This document shows positions 5,553-11,124 of a DNA stretch of 23,166 nucleotides, piece by piece (the stretch's first letter is position 1; every line of letters starts with the position of its first letter). Below the pieces are notes generated by a model. It saw nothing but the letters and a program-made list of their open reading frames with translations. It did not search any database and had not been told where the DNA came from. The stretch is from positions 88,048-111,213 of the forward strand of contig MU647424.1 of NCBI GenBank assembly GCA_026770585.1. Direction: 5' to 3'. The DNA is from Baffinella frigidus (lineage: Eukaryota; Cryptophyceae; Cryptomonadales; Baffinellaceae). A program made the position numbers and the translations under genes.

Positions 5553-8531
5553 ACCCCAAACCCTAAACCACAAACCCCAGACCCCAAACACTAAAACCCC
5601 AAACACTAAAAACACTAGACCCTACACCCTAAACCTAAAACCTAAAACCTAAAACCTAAAACCTAAAACCTAAAACCCTGAAACCTGAAACCTGAAACCG
5701 AAAATCAGGAGGGGAAGCGCGTGGAGGCGGACGCGACGAGCGGGAAGCGCAAGAAGACCGCCGACGAGGTGCCGACCCCTCAAACCCGAAACCCTAAACC
5801 CTAAACCCTGAACCCTACACTCTACACCCTGACCCCTACGTAGCTCTAGCTCTTGCAGAGTTCCGGAGGAGGCAGGCGAGTCTCGCGGGGGGGGTAGGGT
5901 CTCGGGTTGGGGGTTGGGGGTTGGGGGTTGGGGGTTGGGGGTTGGGGGTTGGGGGTTTAGGGTTGAGGATTTAGGGCTTAGGGTTGATGGATTGTGGATT
6001 AGGCAAACCCCAAAACCCAAAACCCAAAAACCAAAACCCAAAACCCAAAACCCAAACCAAAAAATAATAAATAATAAATAGCAAATAGTAAATAATCAAC
6101 AATACGCCTCTAAACCGAAAGCCAAACCCCAGGAGGAGACGGAGCTGAAGAACATGGTGTGGGGCAAGGGCCTCGTCCAGATGGAGGAGAAGCAGGAGCA
6201 GCTCCGCCGCCTCGAGGCCGAAAAGTCTCCCCTCCCACACACTCACCCCCCACACACACCCCACACCCCCCCCACACACACACACCCCACACACACACCC
6301 CACACACACACCCCCCACACACACCCCGCACACACTCGAGGCCGAAAAGTCTCCCCCACCTCCCCACCACCCCTGAGTGAGTGAGTGAGTGAGTGAGTTG
6401 GTGGGAATTAGTGCGTTGGAGAGTTAGCCAGCATCATGCAGATGGAGGATGAGGACAGATGGAGGAGACGCAGGAGCAGCTCCGCCGCCTCGTGGCCGAA
6501 AAGTCTCCCCCCCCTCCCCTCCCCCCCCCCACACACTCGAGACCGAAACGTCTGCCCTCCCCCCGCTCGTGCACGCCTTAAGTAAGTTGTAGATCAAAAC
6601 CGGTTTCCTATGAAATCGGACGAGCCAGGGGCGTTTCCTGGTACTAATCGGACATGGCTAGGGCGTTTCTTGGTACTAATCGGACGTGACGCAGGACGGC
6701 GCCGTTCGCGCGCACGGTGGAAGACACGGACATCCAGGACAAGGTCATCAACGATGCCTTTCCTGGTACTAATTGGACACGCCCGGGGCGTGCCGCGGTA
6801 CTAATCGGACACGACCGGGCAATTTCCCGGTACTGATTGGACGTGACCCTACACAGGACGGCGAGACGGCGCCGTTTGGTACTAGTCGGAAGTGAAGAAG
6901 GAGTTTTTTGGTATTAAGTGGACATGGCCCTACGCAGGACGGCGCCGTTTGCGCGCACGGTGGAGGACAAGGACATGAACGACGAGCTGAAGGCTGTCAC
7001 GCGCTGGGGCGACCCGATGGCAACACCCTCTACCCAACATCCTACTCCCGAAACCAGAAATCTGCAATCAGAAACCTGAAACCCGAACTCCGAAATCCCT
7101 ATACCCCTATACCCCTATACCCATATACCCATATACCCCCACACCCCTACACCCCTATACCCCTAAACCTCTATACCCCTATACCCCTGTACTCCTATAC
7201 TCCTATACCCCCATACCCAAAACACTTAACCAAAATAAGGACATGAACGAGGTCAAGGCGACGACCTCACCCGCTGGGGCGACCCTTGGTCAACTCTAAA
7301 CCCTAAACCCTAAGCCCTAAGCACTAAACCCTGAACCCTAAACCCTAGGACTGAAGTAAATCCTGAATCCTAAACCTTAACGGTTTAGGGTCTTGAGCCC
7401 GCTGGGGCGACCCTATGGTGACCCCCTCTCCACCAATTACTAACCCAGAAATCAGAAATCAGAAATCAGAAACCTGAAACCCGAAACCCGAAACCCCCAA
7501 CGATAAACCCGAACCCCGAAACCCTGAACGCTAATACCCCACCCCAATACCCAAAACACTATTCCAATCCCTCAACCCTTAAACCCTAAATAATAAAGCA
7601 CGAGCCATGAACCACGAACCCTAAACCCTAAACCCTAAACCCCTGGTGCAGGCCACGCGCACCGCAAAGGCCCAGACAGCCAAGCCCAAGTACACGGGGC
7701 CTTTCCCGCCCAACAGGCGCGCACCAACCCTCCACCCCCTCCCTCACCTACTCACTCCCTCACTCCCTCACTCCCTCACTCCCTCCCTCCCTCACTCCCT
7801 CCCTCCCTCCCTCCCTCACTCACTCACTCACTCACTCCCGGAAACACCCCCCCCCGGGGGGGGTTGGGGTGGATACACCCGTAGCCCGAGACTGGAAACC
7901 CGAAACCACAAACCACAAACCCTGAACCATAAACCCGAAACCATAAACCCTAAGCAGAGTCGCTGACGCGCCAGGGTGCTGCTGGGACAGCTGGATAAAT
8001 CGCTTTCAACGGCTTCGAGCGCAACCACTTCAACTCTCTAAACCCTCAACTGCAAACCCTTAACTGCAAACTTCAAACCCTAAACTGCAAACTCTAAACG
8101 ATAAATAACAAATAAATAAAAAATGATAAATAATAAATAATAAAACCATAAACCTGGGCTAACAAAGCACACGTGGAAATACAGGTTCGGGGTGCCCCCC
8201 GGGTACCGTTGGGACGGCGTGGATCGCTCCAACGGCTTCGAGCGCAACTACTTCAACTCTGCCAACACCCGCCGCCAGCAGGTGCGCTTGCGGCTTCGGG
8301 TTTGCTGCTGGTAGTTGGGGTTCGCGGTTTACGGTTCTGGTACTGAACCCTCAACTTGTGGCATGCAATGTTTCGTTGTTTGCCGGAGTGTCGACGGGGA
8401 GCGTAGTGCTCCTAAACCTCAAACCCAAAACCCAAAACCCAAAACCCAAACCCCAAAACCCAAAACCCAAACCCCAAAACCCAAAACCGCAGGACCACGA
8501 GGCGCACATGTGGTCGACAGAGCAGATGTAA
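973..8531 (+). CDS. BUD13: BUD13 homologue, RES complex subunit (multi-exon, 5' partial)
   Basis: In the known family, BUD13 joins Snu17/IST3 (RBMX2) and Pml1 (SNIP1) in the nuclear RES complex, which stabilises the activated spliceosome and retains unspliced mRNA. I read 15 exons: 973-1073, 1180-1227, 1421-1483, 2416-2500, 2704-2847, 3164-3210, 3492-3546, 4122-4184, 4759-4819, 5709-5768, 6133-6224, 6938-7019, 7652-7716, 8185-8281 and 8493-8531. All junction phases agree and yield 366 codons with no stop before TAA at 8529. Residues 1-162 are the disordered HDSD/SPPR repeat region. Residues 175-366 are the conserved BUD13 domain: [48 protein letters not shown] and the terminal WSTEQM. In the family, the segment around the [12 protein letters not shown] motif binds the Snu17 RRM. 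The N-terminus is missing. Introns make up about 85% of the locus. Family identity is very secure. The first seven exons are less certain than the last eight. Confidence 0.9.
1180..1227 (+). CDS. BUD13: BUD13 exon, HDSD repeat
   Basis: Acceptor CCAG|G, donor GTGTCT. It reads [16 protein letters not shown] in phase 1 in, 1 out, continuing the previous exon. It is one repeat unit long and flanked by heptamer-rich introns of 106 and 193 bp. Confidence 0.72.
1421..1483 (+). CDS. BUD13: BUD13 exon, glycine run plus HDSG repeat
   Basis: Acceptor GCAG|G, donor GTACTT. A short Gly/Arg stretch precedes [15 protein letters not shown]. Phase is 1 in and 1 out, matching both neighbours. Confidence 0.72.
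1484..2415 (+). repeat. BUD13 intron with T-runs, unique insert and CCCTAAA arrays
   Basis: T-runs at about 1500 and 1530 are followed by a short G-rich TTTAGGG patch (1561-1605). Next comes a unique segment (about 1610-1865) with fragments resembling the core of family A elements (CCTACAGTAGGG, CCTAGG). A homogeneous CCCTAAA array covers 1870-2040. At 2065-2118, 2156-2205 and 2288-2355 lie truncated copies of the next exon (EAPRGRHD-like reading) separated by more heptamers. Confidence 0.75.
2416..2500 (+). CDS. BUD13: BUD13 exon, [17 protein letters not shown]
   Basis: Acceptor CCAG|G, donor CGCAG|GTGTGC, phase 1 in and 2 out. A glycine-rich stretch leads into [17 protein letters not shown]. 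Shorter copies of its first half lie in the intron upstream. Confidence 0.68.
2501..2703 (+). other. BUD13 intron, mostly unique sequence
   Basis: One of the few introns here without a heptamer array. A short direct repeat, CTTGTAAAGGA, occurs twice at about 2583-2607, and an imperfect inverted repeat GAAAGTTAAAACTTTC lies at 2610-2625. Confidence 0.6.
2704..2847 (+). CDS. BUD13: BUD13 exon with Arg/Glu/Gly low-complexity run
   Basis: Acceptor TCAG|G. The donor is probably GTCTAG at 2848. The exon stays open through a GA microsatellite (about 2725-2805) coding for an Arg/Glu/Gly stretch and then reads [12 protein letters not shown]. Phase is 2 in and 2 out, so the exon could also be skipped without a frameshift. 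The length of the G run at 2792-2806 is prone to sequencing error. Confidence 0.5.
2848..3163 (+). other. BUD13 intron, unique then CCCTAAA
   Basis: Unique sequence to about 3030 contains TTCGCGAGTTTTTGCCG, which resembles TTCCGCGAGTTTTTACCG in the intron at 2501-2703. After it come CCCTAAA/CCCTAGA units up to about 3150. Confidence 0.6.
3164..3210 (+). CDS. BUD13: BUD13 exon, DLSPARK
   Basis: Acceptor GGCAG|G, donor GTAAAC, the most canonical donor of the gene. It reads [16 protein letters not shown] in phase 2 in and 1 out. DLSPPRK-like motifs are common just before the conserved domain of BUD13 proteins. Confidence 0.65.
3211..3491 (+). repeat. BUD13 intron, CCCTAAA and ATAAACC arrays
   Basis: Degenerate CCCTAAA/CCTAAAA units are followed at about 3366-3446 by a homogeneous ATAAACC heptamer array, then CCCCAAA units. 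It is almost entirely repeat. Confidence 0.75.
3492..3546 (+). CDS. BUD13: BUD13 exon leading into conserved domain
   Basis: Acceptor CCAG|G, donor GTACAC, phase 1 in and 2 out. It reads [17 protein letters not shown] and continues in frame into [10 protein letters not shown] of the next exon. Together these match the K-A-G-x-V-S-G-R-E-L start of the conserved BUD13 region. Confidence 0.7.
3841..3860. repeat. 20-bp perfect palindrome
   Basis: ACGTCGTGTGCACACGACGT is its own reverse complement. It sits in the intron just upstream of the branch-point array. Confidence 0.97.
3930..4121 (+). repeat. 32-bp tandem array of branch-point/acceptor units
   Basis: Units follow the pattern GGTACTAATCGGACGTGAC, then about 6 bases, then CAG|CTTCGT. 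The branch-point-like heptamers start at 3939, 3972, 4004 (TACTCAT), 4036 (TGCTGAT), about 4068 (degenerate) and 4100, a spacing of 32-33. The last unit is the real 3' splice site (TACTAAT, then CAG at 4119-4121). Looser TGCTGAC copies lie at about 3871 and 3892. Confidence 0.9.
4122..4184 (+). CDS. BUD13: BUD13 exon, SGRELND
   Basis: It reads [20 protein letters not shown], ending two bases into an Arg codon completed by the next exon. The acceptor is CTGCAG|G and the donor GTACAC, the same hexamer as the previous intron. The lysine-rich helix after SGREL is typical of the family. Confidence 0.85.
4185..4758 (+). other. BUD13 intron with duplicated exon copy
   Basis: It holds a second copy of the preceding exon at 4343-4401 and mostly unique sequence with several GAAACG/CGTTTC inverted repeats, such as GAAACGCGTTTC at 4491-4502. 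Two CCCTAGA units sit near 4465. A GGTATAAAAGGCGG stretch at 4443-4456 resembles a TATA box. Confidence 0.65.
4343..4401 (+). pseudogene. Duplicate of the SGRELND exon
   Basis: It reads [18 protein letters not shown], the same frame logic as the exon at 4122-4184 with mainly conservative changes. It lacks a GT after the last shared base (CT instead) and a recognisable acceptor. The similarity stops exactly at the original exon end. Confidence 0.75.
4759..4819 (+). CDS. BUD13: BUD13 exon, FKKLD...AETVYRDK
   Basis: Acceptor ATCAG|C, the only acceptor in the gene not followed by G. Donor GTCTGC. It reads [20 protein letters not shown], matching the F-K-x-x-D ... A-E-x-V-Y-R-D-K block conserved in BUD13. 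Phase is 2 in and 0 out. Confidence 0.88.
4820..5708 (+). repeat. BUD13 intron, several homogeneous heptamer arrays
   Basis: In order: CCCTACA array (4849-4914); exon-end copy; CCCTACA/CCCTAAA; exon-end copy; three TTTCGACGTAGTTGACT-like repeats (5078-5128); CCCTAGA then CCCTGGA array (5173-5288); exon-end copy; one more TTTCGACGTAGCTGACTT; CCCTCAA array (5465-5553); CCTAAAA array (5632-5678). It ends TCAG|G. Confidence 0.85.
4916..5330 (+). repeat. Three copies of the AETVYRDK exon end plus donor
   Basis: Copies of CCGAGACCGTCTACCGAGAC with the following donor GTCTGCCCCT end at 4940, 5047 and 5318. The third differs slightly (GTCTGTCCCT). Each is separated from the next by heptamer repeats, so up to four equivalent donors exist for this intron. 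Confidence 0.9.
5709..5768 (+). CDS. BUD13: BUD13 exon, Lys-rich linker
   Basis: Acceptor TCAG|G, donor GTGCCG, 20 codons exactly (phase 0/0). It reads [20 protein letters not shown], the basic linker between VYRDK and WGKGLVQ in the family. Confidence 0.82.
5769..6132 (+). repeat. BUD13 intron with C-rich and G-rich arrays
   Basis: CCCTAAA-like units (5778-5835) are followed by a G-rich GGGGGTT array (5907-5957), TTTAGGG-like units (5957-5995), CAAAACC repeats (6005-6060) and an ATAATAA patch. The C-rich and G-rich halves could pair with each other. Confidence 0.75.
6133..6224 (+). CDS. BUD13: BUD13 exon, WGKGLVQ
   Basis: Acceptor CCAG|G, donor GTCTCC. It reads [20 protein letters not shown] and then [11 protein letters not shown], the hallmark WGKGLVQ block plus its coiled Glu/Arg helix. 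Phase is 0 in and 2 out. The last Lys codon is completed by the next exon. Confidence 0.9.
6335..6552 (+). repeat. Three copies of the LRRLEAEK exon end plus donor
   Basis: CTCGAGGCCGAAAA|GTCTCC is repeated with the GT at 6349. A longer copy (6440-6492) starts back at CAGATGGAGGA, with GT at 6493. A degenerate one, CTCGAGACCGAAAC|GTCTGC, has GT at 6550. C-rich or CA-rich filler separates them. Confidence 0.88.
6640..6937 (+). repeat. Branch-point/acceptor array before the PFAR exon
   Basis: Branch-point-like heptamers start at 6642, 6673, 6764, 6800, 6831 (TACTGAT), about 6880 (TACTAGT) and 6911 (TATTAAG). CAG|GACGGCG acceptors end at 6694, 6856 and 6937. The unit GGTACTAATCGGACGTGAC is the same as in the array at 3930-4121, although this is a different intron. 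Confidence 0.9.
6695..6757 (+). pseudogene. Partial duplicate of the PFARTVED exon
   Basis: It reads [21 protein letters not shown] after a proper acceptor. The start is identical to the real exon and then diverges. It has no RWGDPM end and no donor at the matching place. A shorter copy (APF only) follows the acceptor at 6856. Confidence 0.75.
6938..7019 (+). CDS. BUD13: BUD13 exon, PFARTVED ... RWGDPM
   Basis: Acceptor CGCAG|G. It reads [20 protein letters not shown] then RWGDPM. It is the only copy with both a complete start and a complete end. The base after ATG is GC (GCAACA), so this donor would be a GC donor. Two later copies of the exon end have GT. Phase is 2 in and 0 out. Confidence 0.88.
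7020..7651 (+). repeat. BUD13 intron, CCCCTATA array and exon-end copies
   Basis: A CCCCTATA array (7095-7220) precedes an exon-end copy. CCCTAAA-like units, a second copy, then AATCAGA and CCCGAAA tandem patches and CCCTAAA follow, up to CTGGTGCAG|G. Confidence 0.82.
7238..7419 (+). repeat. Two copies of the RWGDPM exon end
   Basis: The first (7238-7288) covers AAGGACATGAACGA to GGGGCGACCCTTG with small deletions and is followed by GTCAAC. The second (7398-7417) is CCGCTGGGGCGACCCTATG followed by GTGACC. Both have GT where the full-length exon has GC. Confidence 0.88.
7652..7716 (+). CDS. BUD13: BUD13 exon, [12 protein letters not shown]
   Basis: Acceptor GCAG|G, phase 0 in. It completes DPM|A and reads [20 protein letters not shown] then N and the first two bases of Arg. 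The donor is GCGCGC, a second GC donor. Using it makes the next exon join as NR-FGVPPG, exactly as in the family. Confidence 0.85.
7717..8184 (+). repeat. BUD13 intron, CACTCCCT array and decayed exon copy
   Basis: A CTCACTCCCT microsatellite (7742-7838), C and G runs, CATAAACC-like units and a decayed copy of the next exon are followed by AACTGCAAACCCT repeats and an ATAAATAATAA patch before ACAG|G. Confidence 0.8.
7972..8037 (+). pseudogene. Decayed duplicate of the [12 protein letters not shown] exon
   Basis: It runs from a GTGCTGCTGGGAC segment to AACGGCTTCGAGCGCAACCA and CTTCAACTCT, tracking the exon at 8185-8281 but with changes in the WDGVDRS part, including an in-frame TAA. CCCTAAA-like repeats begin directly after it. 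Confidence 0.85.
8185..8281 (+). CDS. BUD13: BUD13 exon, [16 protein letters not shown]
   Basis: Acceptor ACAG|G, donor CAG|GTGCGC. It reads [19 protein letters not shown] and then [13 protein letters not shown]. This is the most conserved BUD13 signature. Phase is 2 in and 0 out. Confidence 0.93.
8282..8492 (+). repeat. BUD13 last intron, AAAACCC array
   Basis: About 130 bases of unique sequence are followed by an AAAACCC-type heptamer array (8419-8487) that runs up to CCGCAG|G. Confidence 0.8.
8493..8531 (+). CDS. BUD13: BUD13 terminal exon, AHMWSTEQM stop
   Basis: It reads [12 protein letters not shown] followed by TAA. BUD13 proteins end with an aromatic-W-S-x-x-x-M tail, so this is the natural C-terminus. 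A family A element begins 32 bases after the stop. Confidence 0.9.
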   Translation, partial: DHEAHMWSTEQM

Positions 8532-8563
8532 GCCGCCCTTCTTTAGGTCCGTTACGTCCTTGA

Positions 8564-8666
8564 CAGGGGTACCTCGCTCATAAGAAAGCGCCCCCCCCCC
8601 CCTAGGAGCACCACAGGGCCCTGGGATTAGGCCTACTGGCGTTTTCTTATGCGCGAGGTACCCCTG
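8564..8666. mobile_element. Family A element, copy 1
   Basis: The left end is CAGGGGTACCTCGCTC and the right end its inverse, GCGCGAGGTACCCCTG. The core has CCTAGG and GGGCCC. Flanks are GA and TA. It is non-autonomous, 103 bp, and nearly palindromic. Confidence 0.9.
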
Positions 8667-8682
8667 TAGGTCCTTTAGGTGC

Positions 8683-8757
8683 CCCTGCAGGTCCTTTAGG
8701 TCCTTTGGGTTCTTTTAACTCCCACCATAGGCGGACACCCCGTCCGGGAAGAAAGGC
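8683..8757 (+). mobile_element. Family B arm
   Basis: CCTTTGGGTTCTTTTAACTC followed by CCACCATAGGCGGACACC. It matches the family B consensus, which begins near TTTAGGTTCTT and contains ATAGGCGGACAC. Confidence 0.75.
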
Positions 8758-8798
8758 TGAGATTTCCCGCTCGGAGAGTACGTGCCTAAGGGTTGCCT

Positions 8799-8893
8799 CT
8801 TAAGTGGCGAGGGGGTCTTAAAGGACCCCCTACAGGTCCTAGGCAGGTCCTAGGGCCCTACGGTAGGGCGTATGAGCCTACCCGCCACGTAAG
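8799..8893. mobile_element. Family C element, copy 1
   Basis: 95 bp with ends CTTAAGTGGCGAG and CCGCCACGTAAG. The core, CCTACGGTAGGGCGTATGAG, is in the opposite orientation to the other copies. Confidence 0.82.
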
Positions 8894-8935
8894 GGGTGTA
8901 CACCCCCAACGTTGGGATTCGATTCCGGCAGCCGG

Positions 8936-8959
8936 GAGCTAAGGTTGCAACCTTAGCTC
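8936..8959. repeat. 24-bp perfect palindrome
   Basis: GAGCTAAGGTTG is followed directly by its reverse complement. Not part of a recognised element. Confidence 0.96.
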
Positions 8960-9238
8960 ACCCCCCCAGGGGGGGTCAGGGAGGGGGAGGCACCGAGTAC
9001 TTCGGCGCACAAACCCAACCCCAAACGGTTTGTGGGCCCCACTCGGAACGGTTGGGAACGGTGGTTTTGGAGGTGGGCGCGGCAGTTGCGGTGCTCGCAT
9101 GTCCGACCGAGGCTCGTCACCTGTCCGACCGAGGCTCACATTTCAACGGGTCGGGGTTTCGCGCGCCGCGGATCCCAAGCGCTCGTCGGAGCACGCGACC
9201 CCCTTGGGACCTCGAGCAGGGGGTCAATCCCGCCATCC

Positions 9239-9334
9239 CTTAAGTGGCGAGTAGGCTCATACGCCCTACCGTAGGGCCCTAGGACCTGCCTGGGACCTCT
9301 TGGGGGTCGATTTTGACCCCCTCGGCACTTGAAG
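9239..9334. mobile_element. Family C element, copy 2
   Basis: 96 bp from CTTAAGTGGCGAG to CTCGGCACTTGAAG, with core CATACGCCCTACCGTAGGGC. Direct repeats of AGGGGGTCAATCCCGCCAT-like sequence flank it (9218-9236 and 9341-9359). Confidence 0.85.
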
Positions 9335-9406
9335 GAAAGGAGGGGGTCAATCCCGGCATAGCCGGGCACCTTACCGTTTCGTAGTCGGACTCGGCAGAAC
9401 CGTCTA

Positions 9407-9512
9407 CAGGGGTACCTCGCTCATAAGAAAGCGCCACCCCCTAGGACCCTACAGTAGGGCCCTATGGTGGTCCTATGGGGGGGGGCGGTTTCTTATGAGC
9501 GAAGTACCCCTG
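9407..9512. mobile_element. Family A element, copy 2
   Basis: 106 bp, CAGGGGTACCTCGCTC to AGCGAAGTACCCCTG. TA on the left, CA on the right, so the TA target duplication is partly decayed. Confidence 0.9.
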
Positions 9513-9624
9513 CAGGGGGTGGTACCCCGGCGTGGTGGTACGGTTCTTGGTTCTGATGGAACGGAGTACCAAGTGGCGATGGTATTGCCGACCTGGCCAC
9601 CCTGGAGGCAACCCAAAAGCGAAT

Positions 9625-9688
9625 CTTAAGTCAATATCCCACAGATGCCACCCGATTCTGGTGGCATTTGTATGGGAGTTGACTCAAG
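9625..9688. mobile_element. Family D element, copy 1
   Basis: Ends CTTAAGTCAA and TTGACTCAAG bound an internal hairpin (9641-9652 with 9660-9671, loop CGATTCT). 64 bp. Confidence 0.75.
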
Positions 9689-9854
9689 AAACCATCGATT
9701 TGCCGAGTGTGGGGTCATAGGGCGGCGCTTGTCCTTATTCGCGAGTAAACACTGTACCCACCGTCCTGCCGCACCACCCCTAAAGTGGTACTAGGTTCCA
9801 TGGAACAGATTGCGATCTGCAGGGCACGACGTGGGTGGCCTTTCAGAATCAGAT

Positions 9855-9915
9855 CTGTATTACTACCAACACGCGGGCGCCATGCGCGCACCCCCACCGA
9901 GTCTGCGTCTATGTA
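9855..9915. repeat. Dispersed repeat shared with 21368-21425
   Basis: ACTACCAACACGC, a variable stretch, and CACCCCCACCGAGTCTG match ACTACCAACACGC and CACCCCCGCCGAGGCTG near 21370. The second copy adjoins a family E inverted repeat. Confidence 0.6.
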
Positions 9916-10362
9916 GGACCTAGTGGCTATGTCAGGGCCGAAAATGGAAAAAACTGTGAATTCACTTGGTCAAAAATCCCGTGTTTTTTGGTGGGGGGAA
10001 GGACCGAGAAGGGCAGCAACGAGGGAGGGGGAGGGGGATGCATGCCCAAGCAATGCCCTGAGCCGCTTGAAAGATGTGCTGTCGGGGGGCTCCCGAGTTG
10101 AGCCTGGGCCCGGCGCCCCCCGCATCGCGGACAGCAGCGCTCTTGCTGGTTCCATCGTTGTGTGGACCTTTGGAGGGGCCGCGTTTTGGAGCTGTTGGGC
10201 CTGCTCAGAACCTTGCTGGCCCTGGATACCGCGCAAAGGAAGAGAGAGGTCAGGTCACGTGCAGTCAACACGTTGTGTACAACGACATTGATTGTTACCG
10301 ACACGGTCGCCATGGATGCCCCCCCAGTGGCTCCGGACGAGCAGGGACAACGAGAGGGGGTA

Positions 10363-10484
10363 CAGGGGTACCTCGCTCACAAGAAACTGCCTCCCCCTAG
10401 GACCCTACAGTAGGCCTATCCTAGGGCCCTTACATGTAGGTGGTCCTAGGGTGGGGGCGGTTTCTTATGAGCGAGGTACCCCTG
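10363..10484. mobile_element. Family A element, copy 3
   Basis: 122 bp from CAGGGGTACCTCGCTC to GAGCGAGGTACCCCTG. TA on the left, TT on the right. Confidence 0.9.
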
Positions 10485-10597
10485 TTTGTTCGCTCTGCAT
10501 GTTGTGTGCGAACGGAGACAGAGGGGCGACAAAAAAAACGACCATCATTTTAATAGGGTGGCGGACTAAATTTAGTTGCCAGATCGACTTTTGGCCT

Positions 10598-10690
10598 TTA
10601 GGTCCTTTAGGTTCTTCGAGCTCCCAACATCACTGAACATATGTTAGGCGGACACCGGAACTTATCCTGTGCAGAAAGGCCATGCTTCCT
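10598..10690 (+). mobile_element. Family B arm with insertion
   Basis: TTTAGGTTCTTCGAGCTCCC is followed by ACAT, a roughly 14-base interruption, then TAGGCGGACACCGGAACTTA and CAGAAAGGCCATGCTTCC. It is the most complete forward copy of the far end. Confidence 0.78.
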
Positions 10691-10989
10691 TTCGGATTTC
10701 GTTGATTTTACAGATTTCGTTGATTTCGTGTTTATTAAACAGGATTGTCGGTGTCAGCCCATGCCATCCCCAAGCAAGGATCGGGTCTGCCTTACTTCCC
10801 AAATAGAGCATTGGGCTCCGCCCGCTGTGGTTCAAGGGGCCGCTCCCGATTCCGAATGGCCATGCATAAAAGCTTAACCATTCAGAATGTAGAACTAAAG
10901 AAATAAGAGATATAGTCTTGTCTTGCGCGCATCCGCAATGCCGTCAGGCGCGCCGTCCCCGCTCCCCTTTGTGGCCCCTCAGAAGCAAA

Positions 10990-11008
10990 GGGACCCGGAA
11001 GGGGTCCC
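10990..11008. repeat. Small perfect hairpin
   Basis: GGGACCC, loop GGAAG, GGGTCCC. GC-rich surroundings, no known role. Confidence 0.8.
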
Positions 11009-11124
11009 TCCACGGGCGCACCGCCGCGAGGCATGCTGTGCCCCCCCCCCGCCCCACGTCCGCAGCGGTCCTCGCCTGCCATGCGATGATGCATGCTGTC
11101 CTCACCTGCGGACCCCCAAACGGT

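Larger units (their letters stand above)
6225..6937 (+). other. BUD13 intron with junction copies from both flanking exons
   Basis: It contains CA/CCCCACAC microsatellite (6236-6333), three copies of the upstream exon end with donor, a GAGT microsatellite (6375-6398), then branch-point units and two copies of the downstream exon start. Confidence 0.8.

Noticed and set aside
6154-6384. Long open frames through the CA/CCCCACAC repeat
   Set aside because: Only the first part is BUD13 exon. Beyond the GTCTCC donor the frame stays open because the repeat lacks stop codons.
8905-8960. Possible tRNA T-arm (GATTCGATTCC) near a palindrome
   Set aside because: The bases around TTCGATT do not pair as a T stem, and no acceptor or anticodon arm can be placed.
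10156-10360. Helix-like frame (LWRGRVLELLGLLRTLLALD) as a possible orphan exon
   Set aside because: No domain is recognised and it has no convincing donor. It runs into a family A element. It is kept only as a note.
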